Shown: piece by piece, positions 43,256 to 53,600 of the stretch
Numbering within the stretch: the first letter of the stretch is position 1
Layout: every line of letters starts with the position of its first letter
Source of the DNA: Homalodisca vitripennis
Lineage: Eukaryota > Arthropoda > Insecta > Hemiptera > Cicadellidae
DNA: 64,000 bases
Direction: 5' to 3'
Assembly (NCBI RefSeq): GCF_021130785.1
Contig: NC_060213.1
Location: forward strand, 96,774,501 to 96,838,500
The notes under the pieces: model-generated
Databases searched by the model: none
What the model saw: the letters and a program-made list of their open reading frames with translations, nothing else
What the model was told of the DNA's origin: nothing
Position numbers and translations under genes: made by a program

Positions 43256-43989
43256 CCAAATAGTAATCTTCATTCTTCCAGTATTTGCCACTTGCTATAC
43301 AGCTTTCTGATGTAGAAAATCTTGTGATAAGTGTCTTAATACTTCCTTTACTTAAAACATAACCTGCTTGTGCTATGTTATAATACTCATTCCAGAAAAA
43401 CGCACTGTGACCAAAATAATATGGATCATTATAGTTTAAACCAAAAACATAATGCCTGAGGTTTTCTGGTATCGCAAAAACATCATCAGGAACAAATAAA
43501 ACCCACATATAATCATTAGAATTATTGTCTAAATGTCTTAAAACTTCACACAAATAATGCCATGAATTTTTTTGGTCGCATTACAGTTATTTCAAGGTAC
43601 TTTTCAGGTTTTGTACCATAAAATTTAAAACTGTTACACTGTTTCATCCAAGTTTCCATTGCAGCGTAGGCATTGTTCACATTCGTAATAAACATGACAC
43701 ATAAAACATTGACTTTTGCTTTGAGAAGTTGGTTTTCCCGCAACTGGTTTAGTGATTTATTTCTTGAATAACTATAATGATCAAAGTTAATCGGGAATTT
43801 TCTGTATCCAGTTTTAGTTAACCATTGATCATAGGATTTGTCTTCTTTGATATTGACCGCATTTTCAATCAATAAACTTGGCTTATGAGTTTCAAATTTA
43901 CTCATACTAACAGTCAAAATAAATGCTGCAATAACACCAATTGCAAATCCTAAGAAAAATACTGATATTTTACTAGGATATATAGCCAT
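43256..43989 (-). CDS. C1GALT1C1: C1GALT1C1-like, exon 1 (signal anchor and main GT31-like domain), one-base frameshift
   Basis: From ATG at 43989: short cytosolic start MAIYPSK, a hydrophobic signal anchor (residues about 9-29, typical of type II Golgi/ER proteins), a stem, then VNVLCVMFITNVNNAYAAME, TWMKQCNSFKFYG, MWVLFVPDDVFAIPENLRHY, YYFGHSAFFWNEY, and GYVLSKGSIKTLITRFSTSE. The order matches the glycosyltransferase-31 core-1 group. The usual DDD metal site (…ADDDTY…) reads PDDVF here, so the first Asp is lost. That and the [FY]AIxENL wording favour the Cosmc chaperone over the enzyme. The frame breaks at a T7 run (43567-43573); six T would read PKNSWHYLCEVLRHLDNN. Donor TTTGG/GTAAGT ends the exon at 43256. 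With six T, the four exons give 401 aa. Confidence 0.85.
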
Positions 43990-44369
43990 TTCATAAACAC
44001 AAACACAAACATAACCAATACTAAGTTACTGGTTAGAAATTTTGAATATTACATTTTAGTAATACTTGAATTGTATTTCAAAATAATACATAGTAAAATA
44101 CTGACCCTTCATTGACTTTTCTTTCATTAATTTAATCGAACAAAACACAAAGACTTTCGCATAAATGTTCTGTACAACTTAACCTAACCACTGCCAAACC
44201 TAATTCGTACTTCATAACCTACTTATCGCTGACATGATATTAGATAGATGTTCTGCTATGGGTAGAGTTAGTAGTTGACTACTTTACATAGAGTAAGCAA
44301 CTTTACTCTTTACTGAAATTGAAAAAAGAGAAACATGTGACTATAAAACATGTGTTTTATCCCTTTTAA
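43990..44369. other. 5' flank of the Cosmc-like gene
   Basis: Presumed promoter and 5' UTR region of the minus-strand gene. No TATA box or other element can be assigned with confidence. Confidence 0.35.
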
Positions 44370-44660
44370 GCCTCAGCTTTAAACTATGCTGGCTTCGAAG
44401 TACACTGATATTTATTTTATTCTCTCTACATATATATTTGACAGAATAAGTTTTCTTTAAATGTTTAACTATCTTAATGGCTTCTTTTTGTTGAACCAGA
44501 ATTTTTGAATTAACTTCTGAAGTAGCTGCATAAATGACTATGCCGTAAGCAATAATGTGAATTAATTAAAGCATAATTGATTTTAAAAACTTCTAAACTG
44601 CATACTTGTACTTTAGACATTCGCCTCAGTGCATACATCATCACTACTCGTATATAGCTG
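44370..44660 (-). mobile_element. C-terminal part of a LINE, split by a MITE
   Basis: Minus-strand reading (frame broken) gives MYALRRMSKVQVCSLEVFKI, NYALINSH, then YGIVIYAATSEVNSKILVQQ and KEAIKIVKHLKKTYSVKYIC. This is the post-RT thumb of a CR1/Jockey-type LINE. The upstream RT part of the same copy resumes at 45669. Confidence 0.75.
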
Positions 44661-45668
44661 AGCCGCTTTGAAAGCGGCATATGGAATGACCCACCAGACT
44701 TTCAGGAGGCAAGCCCTCTCGCTTCCATCTGAGTCTAATCAATTTACTTTCTAAGTCGTTATATTATATTATTGTTTATAGTGTTGTATACCTTATCTTC
44801 TATATTTTGTTATTATTATTAGATTCGATTACCTTATATAGTCTATTAATGTTATTTATTACCACGAGTTTACTGGTTGCTTTATGTTAATGTACGTTAG
44901 CGTTGTTTCATTGTTACGGTTATGTTTGCTATTATTGTTAATACTTTTATTGTTATATAAATGATTTTCCTAGTGTTAACACTATTTATTGAACCACTGT
45001 TTCAGTACTAAGTTTGCTTATTGATTTGGCTTATAGCTACACATGTTGGTTGGCGTGCTTGCAACATGTTATTGTATTGTTCCTTATTTATACTTTTGTA
45101 TTTTTTCTATAATATATATTGTTATCTTAATATCCTTATATGTAAAATGGTATATTGCCGTTAATAAATAAATAAAATAAATAAATAAAAAATAAAGCGA
45201 CCTGTTAAGTGAACAGTGCGGGGAGGGGGGGGGGAGAGAGAGACTCACTTCCCCCTCCACATTCCTTACCAACCACTCTTCAGTCGCCACTTTACCACTC
45301 GTAGAGTGCGTGTTACATAACTGCTGTTTTACAAACCCAGTTATAATAACAGCTGTTAACAATAAACATTTGTTCAAATACTTCTTAATTATTAAAGTAA
45401 CATTAAAGTAAATACGAGATGCAATGGGCTATTCTTAACATAAATAATTATATTTCTTATTCCATAACAACGAGAATAACAAAACATAGCCTTATGCTTA
45501 AAACACCAACGCAGGGAAGCAAAGCACTCGGTTCCCACTTGTGTCTTGTAAAGGAAATAGACCTAGCAATGAAAAGGGAGGGGGGTGGCAGTAGGCGTGG
45601 TCGAGCTCCTGCTCCTCCCTCCCCCTATGCGCAAGAAATCTTACGCAGGTCGCTTTTAAAGCGGCTCA
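44661..45668. mobile_element. MITE inserted into a LINE and itself interrupted by a LINE tail
   Basis: The left end is GAGCCGCTTTGAAAGCGGC. The right end in reverse complement is GAGCCGCTTTAAAAGCGACC. A further left-arm piece, AAAGCGACCTGTTAAGTG, appears at 45194 and matches the inner part of the right arm (AAAGCGACCTGCGTAAG). The left arm was therefore split at AAAGCG by the LINE tail at 44678-45193. Beyond the arms, G-rich (45225-45245) and C-rich (about 45610-45630) tracts are also complementary. No transposase is present. Superfamily is undetermined. Confidence 0.7.
44678..45193 (+). mobile_element. LINE 3' end inserted in the MITE arm
   Basis: A + strand, mostly non-coding segment ends in gtatattgccgttaataaataaat and further AAATA repeats, the kind of tail left by CR1/Jockey-type retroposition. 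Short duplicates of AAAGCG(G/A) on both sides are compatible with a target duplication. Similar tails on the minus strand are seen at about 52726-52760 and 53130-53165. Confidence 0.6.
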
Positions 45669-46440
45669 TCCATAGAAATTTTATTTAAAAGTTGGTCTAC
45701 ATGTTCATTCCAACTTAAACCGTTGTCTGTAATTAAACCTAAACGACCACAATTGTGTCATCTGCATATAAACAGACAAGGAGTCTAATATTGAACCTTG
45801 CGGAACTCTATGATCAACATTTCTTAGTTTCAAATGGAATTTTTCATGTAATTATATTTAACACTGATTAAATCATGCTCAATTTCGACATATTGCTGTC
45901 TATTTTGAAGGTAAGAAATGAACCATGCAATTAAGGTTCTTGCCAGTTACACCTACAGTTTCAGACCACTTATTAATTTACAATGTAATACACTATCAAA
46001 ATAATGCTCTTGTCAAGTCCAAAAATACTCCAACAACGTGTTCACCCTTATTTACTGAATCAATTATTGACTCTATAAATGCCTGCTGTAATTGTGGATC
46101 GTCCAGCTCTGAAACCATGTTGTTGATTGTTTAGGATATTGATGGATTCTAGATAATGTAAGAGCTGGCTATAAACGACTCTTTCATAAATTTTAGAAAG
46201 AACTGGCAAAGAGAAACTGGTCTATAACAAGTAGAATTGCTTGAGTATCCCTTTTTGAAAAAAGCAAGACACCTTTGCTATTTTGAGATCTTTTGGGAAA
46301 TATTCCTGTTATCACAGAAAAGTTAATAGAATGTGTTAAAGGTTTTACTATCGTAGGGTATGATTGTTTTAGGACCATAATTTAAATGTCATCAAACCCT
46401 GAGGAGTATTCATGTTCAAAATATGATATTATGCTACTTC
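45669..46440 (-). mobile_element. RT part of the split LINE
   Basis: On the minus strand, with many stops and frame changes, are YPTIVKPLTHSINFSVITGI (RT block 1), TINNMVSELDDPQLQQAFIE-type and QHGF-like sequence near 46110, an LDLT-like palm block near 46010, and the catalytic YADDTIVV at about 45750-45775. Motif order is that of a non-LTR RT. Its C terminus lies beyond the inserted MITE, at 44370-44660. It is an old, inactive copy. Confidence 0.75.
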
Positions 46441-47745
46441 AACCTCATTTACTATTTTAAAGTTAAAACTAGTTGAACATTGTCAATTCTGTAATTTAAT
46501 ATTACGTACATCATTGCTCGATGGAATGTAAGCAAGTACTAAGTTGTCAAATGCCTCAACCAAAAAATCAATGAACACATTTGAAACCTAGTTGTTCGCC
46601 AAGAACTTTTTTAATTGCTTATCCCACACATAATCATAGCCATTTAAAAATTCTCAAAAATTAGTTCATTCTTGTTGTTTATTGTTTACATTAAACATTA
46701 CTATAATTAATGTTGAAATCATGTTAGGTTAAATCAATGTAATAACAATTTCTTCGTTTGATAAAAACAATCGAAACATTCGATAAAAACAACCAAGCAA
46801 CGAGTGTATGCCGCTTAGTAAAGTCTACTCAAAAAAGTACTGGTACTTTGATGTACATCTTGTTGGTCTCCTGGCATTGGATCCGTCTAAGTACCCTATT
46901 CAAAATTCATTGCCATTATTCTGGGTCTGAGGTGCGTGTGGGAAATTTCAGTTCCATGGATAGTGCCATAATTAATTTTTTAAACGTTTTCAGAATACAA
47001 ATACTCAATTCATTAAATAACTGTAATTCACTTTTTGATGTTTTAGCCTATTGTCTGATATAATGTTAGACGACAATTCTCTACACATTCGTTTTCAATA
47101 TAATTTGGTTTTAGGCAGACTTGCTACCTCATAGAAGATAGGTGAAAAGTTGACATTAATATTCATTGCAAACGTAATTGCCATGCTCTCACACGTTGTA
47201 GTACCTTACTTATCTCGCACAAAACATTATTTTCTCCGATATCTAATATGTGTTACTAATTTCAAATTCTATAAAACCATAATCTTAAAATAAATAATTT
47301 TAGAACAATTTATTTTAAGTGGCATAACTTTAAAATAAGGATTGGCTTAGCTGTTGGTCTGATAACTTTAAGTGCGAAGTCTAAGCTTCGATATAGAAAA
47401 TTTTTTCACTGTTTTTGTAAGTTGGTTTCATCCCACTTCAAGTGATAACTTTCAGGCAACAGTGTTTAAAAATGTTAACCTTTCTAGTTTCGTCTTTGTT
47501 TTGAGATATTATTGTCTTGCCTATGTATTCACATCACAGACATACACACTGTACTTTAAATTTAAATACAGTCTTTTGAGTCTTGCAAGGGTGTTTTCAA
47601 TTATAAATACATCTGGTGGCTGGGTCAGTTCAAAGGCGGCTGTAGGCCCATGCAGCCGTATGAGGTCCCGTTTAGGGGAGGGCGCTAAATCAAAAGAAAT
47701 ATAAAACAAGCACTACAAAAATATATTTCATCTTAAAATTACATC
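46441..47745. other. AT-rich stretch, left part perhaps the LINE endonuclease region
   Basis: No convincing coding sequence. The less AT-rich block near 47610-47695 (aaaggcggctgtaggcccat) looks like transposon-derived sequence but is not classified. Confidence 0.3.
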
Positions 47746-47751
47746 TTTATT
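47746..47751 (-). terminator. Candidate polyadenylation signal
   Basis: AATAAA on the minus strand, 12 bases after the stop codon of the candidate exon at 47763-47876. Confidence 0.5.
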
Positions 47752-47762
47752 AAGAAACGATA

Positions 47763-47876
47763 TCATTCCATAGTATCATCAACATTATGGGTTGTGGAAA
47801 ATTCTTGCATTATTACAGGTACTACTTTCTTTTCCCGTTCTTCTGGGCGATTCAGCGTAACCTCCGCGCTCCCTGT
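47763..47876 (-). CDS. Candidate terminal exon of an unknown gene
   Basis: Acceptor TGAAATTGCAG ends at 47877. The exon reads TGSAEVTLNRPEEREKKVVP, VIMQEFSTTHNVDDTME and stops at TGA (47763-47765), followed closely by AATAAA. The combination of good acceptor, coding-like charged peptide, stop and polyA signal supports a real 3' exon. The protein is not recognised. Upstream exons are not visible; the hAT element at 48520-52550 would lie in the preceding intron. It could alternatively belong to the right-edge gene as an alternative end, which was not tested. Confidence 0.5.
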   Translation of the reverse strand, partial: TGSAEVTLNRPEEREKKVVPVIMQEFSTTHNVDDTME

Positions 47877-48519
47877 CTGCAATTTCAAAGACGAGTTAAT
47901 TTAATATCAGAGAAATAAAAAATCAAAGTACCTATTACTGTGTAATTGCTACCCAGGAGGTTTTCCTCTCAAATTGTTAAACAAAAGTACGACAGAGTAT
48001 CAGAGAGACCTGACAGAAAGTATTGAAGAGTTATTAAATCGACGAACAGACGGCCCTTTCACCTTTTGCCCCTTTAGGCAGATTTATCTTCCTTGGACCA
48101 AAAGTAATCAATGTGCCAAATTTCTGGCACTTGTCTAATTAAGATTTTGCACAGATGGACAGACGACACGATTTAAGGCCCTGCTAAGTTCTTAATAATA
48201 TTACCTTCCTTCTGATAAGCATATAATTCTACTTCTGAATTTTTACTCTTAAGAATTAAATTTCTGTATGACGATTTAGAAGTAATAAGTATGTATTAGT
48301 TTCCTTCCGACGAACCAAACTCCAGTAATTTTAGTGGCATGGCAACCGAACTGGCAATTGGAAGCTCAACCTCGGCAGAAATGATCAAGACTCTTTCATT
48401 TACTTATTCGATTAGAACCCAATTTCTTTTTAATGTTTGCCAATGCTGTAGAATCCTCTAGAGATAAAATTAGACGTAAATTTAATTCTGGTAATATTCA
48501 TTGTGGGGTTGGTCCACAT
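47877..48519. other. Non-coding stretch with a dispersed-repeat copy
   Basis: Contains tgtgccaaatttctggcact and cagatggacagacgacacga at about 48110-48170, related to the repeat at 20405-20590. No gene seen. Confidence 0.45.
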
Positions 48520-48756
48520 CAGGCGCGGCTCCAGAATGACTTCTCGGGGGGGCAAACCGTGCAGGTTGCCTACTTACAGGGCAATAAAACCCAAAAAAAA
48601 TCGTGAAATGAAAACAGGGAATGGGGAAGTGTTTACACGAAGAAAAAATGAGGGCACATTAATGGTACAGTGCAATAAGAGTATTTTATTCATGAACAAT
48701 TCTAAAAACATAACATATCGAATTTCCAATTTCTACTACTACACTGTCAAGCTTAA

Positions 48757-51717
48757 TTAATCCAAAGCAAATTCTAGCCGATGCTTACCACCTCTCGTCT
48801 TAGCAAATCTATCTATTACTTTTTCAATATCTACATTAACATCTCTGTGCGTAAGCATGAGGGCCAATCCAGTTAAGCGGTCTTGGCGCATTGTGCTTTC
48901 TTAGCCACGTCTTAAGACGCCTCAATCCTGAAAATGACCTTTCTGGGGTTGCGTTGCTCACAGGGAGGGTAGTCAAAATAACTAAGAGGTGGTTAATTAA
49001 CTGGTATGCCTCCTTATCGCAAGATTGAAGAACATCTGCAGATGACTTTGACTTTGGTAAGTTGTTTGGATCCCCTCTCGACCACTTACTGTATCATAAT
49101 TCCAATTCGGCGCTGAGCTGCAGTTTTGCCATTTCAGGACTACTGCAAGGCAACAATGAAAAAATGAGTCTACAAACTGTGTGGCTTTTTGTTTTAGGTC
49201 CAAGTCAGCCGCAGAACTTAGCATATTCTCTGGTAGAAGCCAAGGTAAATTGAATACTTGTATTACTTCGGGTGGAAATCGGTCTTTAAGGTCCATCACA
49301 ATGAAGTCAAGGAGAGGATTGAAGACGGTAGACGGAAGTACTCTTGCGGTGAGTCCGTTGAATAGTTATCTCGGAATCCTTGACGGATACATCTTCTTGG
49401 AATTCGAATGACGACATCAAGAATTTTGGTCATGTCTTCGATTTTCTTCCAGATGCCTTTGAAGTGCTCAACATTATTCTCACGGCGCGAAGACAAAACC
49501 GACACAAGGTTAGATATTTCTGACGTCGCTACGTCCAAAGTGAGTGAAGGACTTCTGTAACAGTTTACTGACAGGCAAGGTGGTCGCGAGAACATCACTA
49601 AGACAGAAAACAGCCACAAGGAAAAAGGGGTCTGTCAACGCTGCGCGGAGCTGGACAGCCATACTAGATGAAGACGTATCGGCCCATTCGCTGATTTCAT
49701 CCAGACACTCGATAACTTTAGGCAAATCCACTGTGTACTGTAGAACACCATCATGGCGCTCAATCCACATTGTCTCGCAAAGACCTGACAGTTGATGACC
49801 CAGCTTAGTTTTCAAAAACCGTATTTCTCTTAGGAGAGTCATCAAAAAAAGTCACAACAGCTCTTCATCGTTCCGATGGCATTTCTAATGCTGATAACTT
49901 GATTTTGACTTCGAAAGGGACAAGTTTAATTTGTGACTGAAGCAGGGAGTGCGAAGGGCGTTTCTCGCATACTTCTGTAATCTCTTGCACCGCACCCCTT
50001 CAACTCTGAAAACCATTACAGAGCAGTTATCTGTTGCAATTCCAATGCATTTGTCAAGGTTCAGTCGTAGCTTCTGCAGCATGCGTATAACGATAAGCCC
50101 TATTGCTTCCCCTGTTAACTTTGTTTCAGTTGCAGGTTCTCTTCGTTCTTCTTCCTGTTCATCATCCTGTTCTGCTTCATTCTGTTTTTTTCTCTGTTTC
50201 TAAAATGTCGTCAAATGTGTCAATGAATCCTACGAAGCTTTCGTGGACCTGCCCTGCACTTGTAACGTATCTGATGACTAGACTCAATTGAGATTTGTGT
50301 GATATGTCCGCTGTTTCATCGAACATTATTGCAAAATACTCAGCGCTACGTACTTTTTGTAAAATACTTTCAAGAATTTCATCACCAATGCAATTAATAA
50401 GGCCATTTTGAGTATTCTTTCCCCACGTACGTTGCCCTGGGCAGATGAAGTCATCAGATGTCGCTTGAGTCTCTCATCACCTGATTGCGTCATTAACCTA
50501 AGTACTTCTCTAAAGTTTCCCTGATTGCATACAGCACTGTTGACATTTTTTCGAAATAGTTCATCTTTTTCAGGGTACAGTTCACCGTCATCTCTATGAC
50601 CTCGAAAAGCTAAACCCTGCCGCCCAAGAAACATGCAAGCCCTGATGAATGGTTCCAGCCGCTCTCTATTGCTTTTGATTTCATCGACGCGTTGCTGATT
50701 TATTCGGCTTGCAACTTGAAGTTCCGGCTTATGGTAAATTAGCATGAATCTTTGCCAGCCTCAACAGCTTCTTTGTGGTATTTCAAGCTTTCATGGCAAT
50801 CTAAGTGACCATCCTTACCCACCAGTTTCTTGAAATTAGTAAGTGGTTCACTCACAAGTTTGCCCAACCTCATAGCCTTATTATGGACCTGCTTTACCGC
50901 TCACTGAAAACAAGGTGCAGTACAGACCTCTATCACGATGAGAAAGAACAAGCCAGGAACGATATTTATCTAAGTGCCCTTGGTTTCAAATATCTTTTCC
51001 TTAAAGTCCCATCTTTATTTTTCATAGAGGTGGAACTGAATGGTAAAATCATAATCAGGGGGTGGCCGCCAAGGATTTTCTAATAATTGGTACTTTTTCT
51101 GATCAGAAATAGTTTCCCCTTTGCCTATACAATCACCAATATCATTCGCAACCCAATAAGAAGAAGCACTGGAGGTACCAGGAGGTTGACCGATGGGTTT
51201 GAGTTGGCTCCGGGTCGCTGATAGTTTGATGAGGGGGCTGGTGAGGGCGACTGCATTGGCGATGGTGATGGAGTTGGTGACGGGGAAGGCGACGGTGACA
51301 TCATCGGAGACGAAAATGAAGAGCTGCCCGGGGCCGGCACCGACTCCGTACATGGCCCTGTCACTGAGGTTGAAGCTGGTCTGAAGAAGGAGTCGATTCG
51401 GCGTGTCGTTGAGTTGCAGACTTTAAACGCTTCGCCTGAAAATTAAAAAAAACAACAAACAACACTGAAATAAAAAAATATGGCCACAAAATCAGAGTAT
51501 TTATTTCCAAAGCGCCCGCGCGCGTGGTAGGACTACGACTTGTCCTTTACATACCTTTGATTCATCCCTGCTCTCATCGTCGCCTGCAGGACCTGGATTC
51601 CGTTCGATGCCTGCCTCCAACAGCAGCAAGAAGCCCACGAGCCCATTAAAAAAACTCCTTCCGCATTTGAGAGTCTGCAGGTAGGATGCACTCTGCGACC
51701 AACCCAAACTTGTGGTG
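48757..51717 (-). pseudogene. hAT transposase with TTF finger, multi-exon, frame-broken
   Basis: Minus-strand order: exon 51717-51555 (acceptor TTTTGTAG, donor AAAG/GTATGT) with a 2A-like motif; an exon from 51435 (acceptor TTTTCAG) with RRIDSFFRPAS and a SPSPSPTPSPSPMQ tract; YWVANDIGDCIGKGETISDQ and NPWRPPPDYDF, the start of a TTF zinc finger (about 51200-51040); QGLAFRGHRDDGEL and FREVLRLMTQSGDERLKRHL (about 50650-50450); DNCSVMV near 50030; the HQLSGLCETMWIERHDGVLQ block near 49790; and the C-terminal dimerisation region TPERSFSGLRRLKTWLR (about 48930). Its last frame ends at TAA 48757-48759. Frame changes near 51180, 51010, 50320, 49880, 49520 and 48890 mean it is inactive as read, unless some are introns. 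Confidence 0.88.
51588..51644 (-). other. 2A-like motif in the hAT exon
   Basis: Codons on the minus strand read FLLLLEAGIERNPGP, with the final Pro at 51588-51590. The class consensus is D-(V/I)-E-x-N-P-G-P preceded by a hydrophobic stretch. Here the Asp is Gly but E-x-N-P-G-P is exact and the leucine-rich lead is present. 2A-like sequences make ribosomes skip a peptide bond between Gly and Pro and are known near the N termini of some non-LTR retrotransposon proteins. Activity of the GIE variant is not shown here. Confidence 0.75.
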
Positions 51718-51837
51718 CTACAAAAGGAAACAACAAAAAAAGCAAACACATAAATATCTAAAATTTCTATTTCATGCTTGCATGTACCGTTCCTGTTATC
51801 GTTATCAGTGCAAAGAAATTAAAGGATGACAGTAATC

Positions 51838-52545
51838 TTATCTTACCTGGCGCAACGCCTTGAGAATCGCCAAGGGTTCTGTGTCTGATGGGAACCGATA
51901 GGGGTAGCATCCCGATGCCGCGCCATACCGCGTTCTCGCCACAGGCACCGCTGGCCTCACCCTTCCAGCGTGGGTGCCCACGGCGGCCCGCCACTGGGTC
52001 ACGTCGACACCCATAGCGCAGCGCGACACAGCACAGGAAGACGCACAACTTTCTACGATACGATTCAAGCACTGCACTGCCCTTTGCAAACAAGTACCGA
52101 CTCGCACGACACGAACGCATGAAACAAAACAAAACAACAACCACCAGCCACCAGTCCAGCGCGAGCGCGAGACAGCAGCGACCGCCCGCCGAGCCGTCGA
52201 AGGGCAAGGGCGCGCGGGGAGGGAGGGCGGTGTCAATATCAGAGCCGAGCCGAGCCGGGCCGGGGCTGGGGCAGGGCAGGGCAGGGGGAGGGGGAGGGCG
52301 GCGTCTTCTTGGAGGCGGGCGCGACGCGACGGCCGCGGCACCAACAGAGAGGTGTCCTCGTGTCAAGCCAAGCCAGCTAGCCCCCAAGCGCGCGCGCGCG
52401 CTGGCCGCACACCGCGCGACCGCCACGCGCTTTGGCGCTTCTCTGTTCTAGGTCCTAAGTCTCGCGTAAAATGCCTAATTTTTGCCATCCGAGCCTGATT
52501 CTCGGGGGGGGGGGCAAAAGCCCCGTGGCCCCCCCCTGGAGCCGC
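51838..52545. promoter_or_regulatory. GC-rich, CpG-dense leader/promoter region of the hAT element
   Basis: This stretch is strikingly GC-rich against an AT-rich window, with many CG dinucleotides, CG-alternating runs (about 52389-52402) and G-runs. It lies upstream of the transposase exons and its left margin is a clean donor GCCAG/GTAAGA (51847/51846). It probably contains the transposase promoter and a non-coding or short first exon. Long open frames on both strands here are a composition effect. Confidence 0.6.
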
Positions 52546-52639
52546 GCCTGGTCCACAAGCCAAGCCCAGCTAGCCCCCATGCTTGCTAGTGTTAAGCTTG
52601 GCAAGAAATTTGGTAGAGCTACAACCCAATTCAGTATTC

Positions 52640-52690
52640 CCGGTACGGACTGTAAGTTTTTGAGCATTAGCAAAGCCTATCACTGGAAGG
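52640..52690. repeat. Dispersed repeat family A, short piece
   Basis: gagcattagcaaagcctatc and actggaaggggg resemble the gttagtgaagcctatcactctagggg part of copy 1 (22640-22880). Confidence 0.5.
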
Positions 52691-53041
52691 GGGGCTAATA
52701 TACATGTTTTTATCTGCCCAAAACTAATATAAATAAATAAATATATGTTTATTGCCATCTTACAAAATTGCATCAGCAAAGCCAAATATACACCTAAGTG
52801 GTATAGTCTGGAGGCAATATTATTAATCCAACATATAAACATTTTTACCAAAAGTTGCCAAGAATTTCTCTCTTCCACCTATCTTCATACATAATAAATA
52901 ATACAATTTCATAAATGACACAACGGAAATAAACTTAGGTAGTAACCACCTTCCTGATCAATCCCTATTACAAACTATTTAAAATGGACTGTAAAATTGT
53001 AAATAAAACTATAACCTATAATATTAGCACCTATCTAGAAA

Positions 53042-53125
53042 GTTAAAAACATTAAAATATTATACAATTAAAAATATTACAATGTTATATAATTAAAAAC
53101 ATACAAATATTATACAATTAAAACA
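53042..53125. repeat. AT-rich tandem repeat of about 26-27 bp
   Basis: Units of the form (t)taaaaa(c/t)at(t/a)a-aatattata-caat recur three times and then run into an AAAT-repeat tail. Confidence 0.65.
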
Positions 53126-53469
53126 TCAAAATAAATAAATAAATAAATAATAACTAATATTTATTGTCATTTTTCAAAGAGCATTGACAAAGTTGTGTAT
53201 ACATCTCAAGAGTCAAAAACAATATCCTACCAGTACCCAAATTATTACATGTAGATATGTTCCTTAATTTTAACATGTTTAGACATATTCCATATAGAGC
53301 TTTCACTATTATAGAGGGCTGATAATGTTAGAGACTTGAAACTTCATTTCTAAAAAGTCTATATAGAGTTGATGATAGTGAATGCCCAACTACAGCATTT
53401 GTCTGATTGTCAATAGAGCAACTCTTGGTACTGGCAAACATTCTCCCCTATCCATTTGTCTGTCTATCA

Positions 53470-53600
53470 GAGACTGTCCAAATTCTCTTTTATATATTTA
53501 TCTGCCTGTCTGTCCACTGGGTATCTTGAGGACTGAATGATAGATTTGAAATTTTACATGCAACTTCAGTGAAGCCTTTTATGCACCACACAGTGTCATA
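53470..53600. repeat. Dispersed repeat family A, copy 3
   Basis: Contains atctgcctgtctgtccactg, tatcttgaggactgaatgat, agatttgaaattttacatgc and aacttcagtgaagccttttatg, in the same order as copies 1 and 2. Confidence 0.65.

Larger units (their letters stand above)
48520..52550 (-). mobile_element. Complete hAT element (4.03 kb) with TIRs and 8-bp target duplication
   Basis: The left end is CAGGCGCGGCTCCAG; the right end is its exact reverse complement, CTGGAGCCGCGCCTG. They are flanked by GTCCACAT (48512-48519) and GTCCACAA (52551-52558), an 8-bp target duplication with one change, as expected for hAT. Beyond the 15-bp perfect arms, G-rich and C-rich runs are roughly complementary. The interior encodes, on the minus strand, a TTF zinc-finger/DUF4371/hAT-dimerisation transposase (48757-51717) preceded by a strongly GC-rich leader (51838-52545). 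Ends are young-looking, whereas the gene has several frameshifts. Confidence 0.95.

Noticed and set aside
45084..45377. 97-codon minus-strand frame with a signal-peptide-like start
   Set aside because: It overlaps the AAATA tail of a retroposed LINE and the G/C-rich MITE arm; the apparent signal peptide is a chance reading of repeat DNA.
51767..52498. Long open frames on both strands in the GC-rich block (up to 219 codons)
   Set aside because: All frames are Ala/Arg/Pro/Gly-rich and overlap on both strands. This is expected from GC-rich sequence with few stop codons; no family resemblance.
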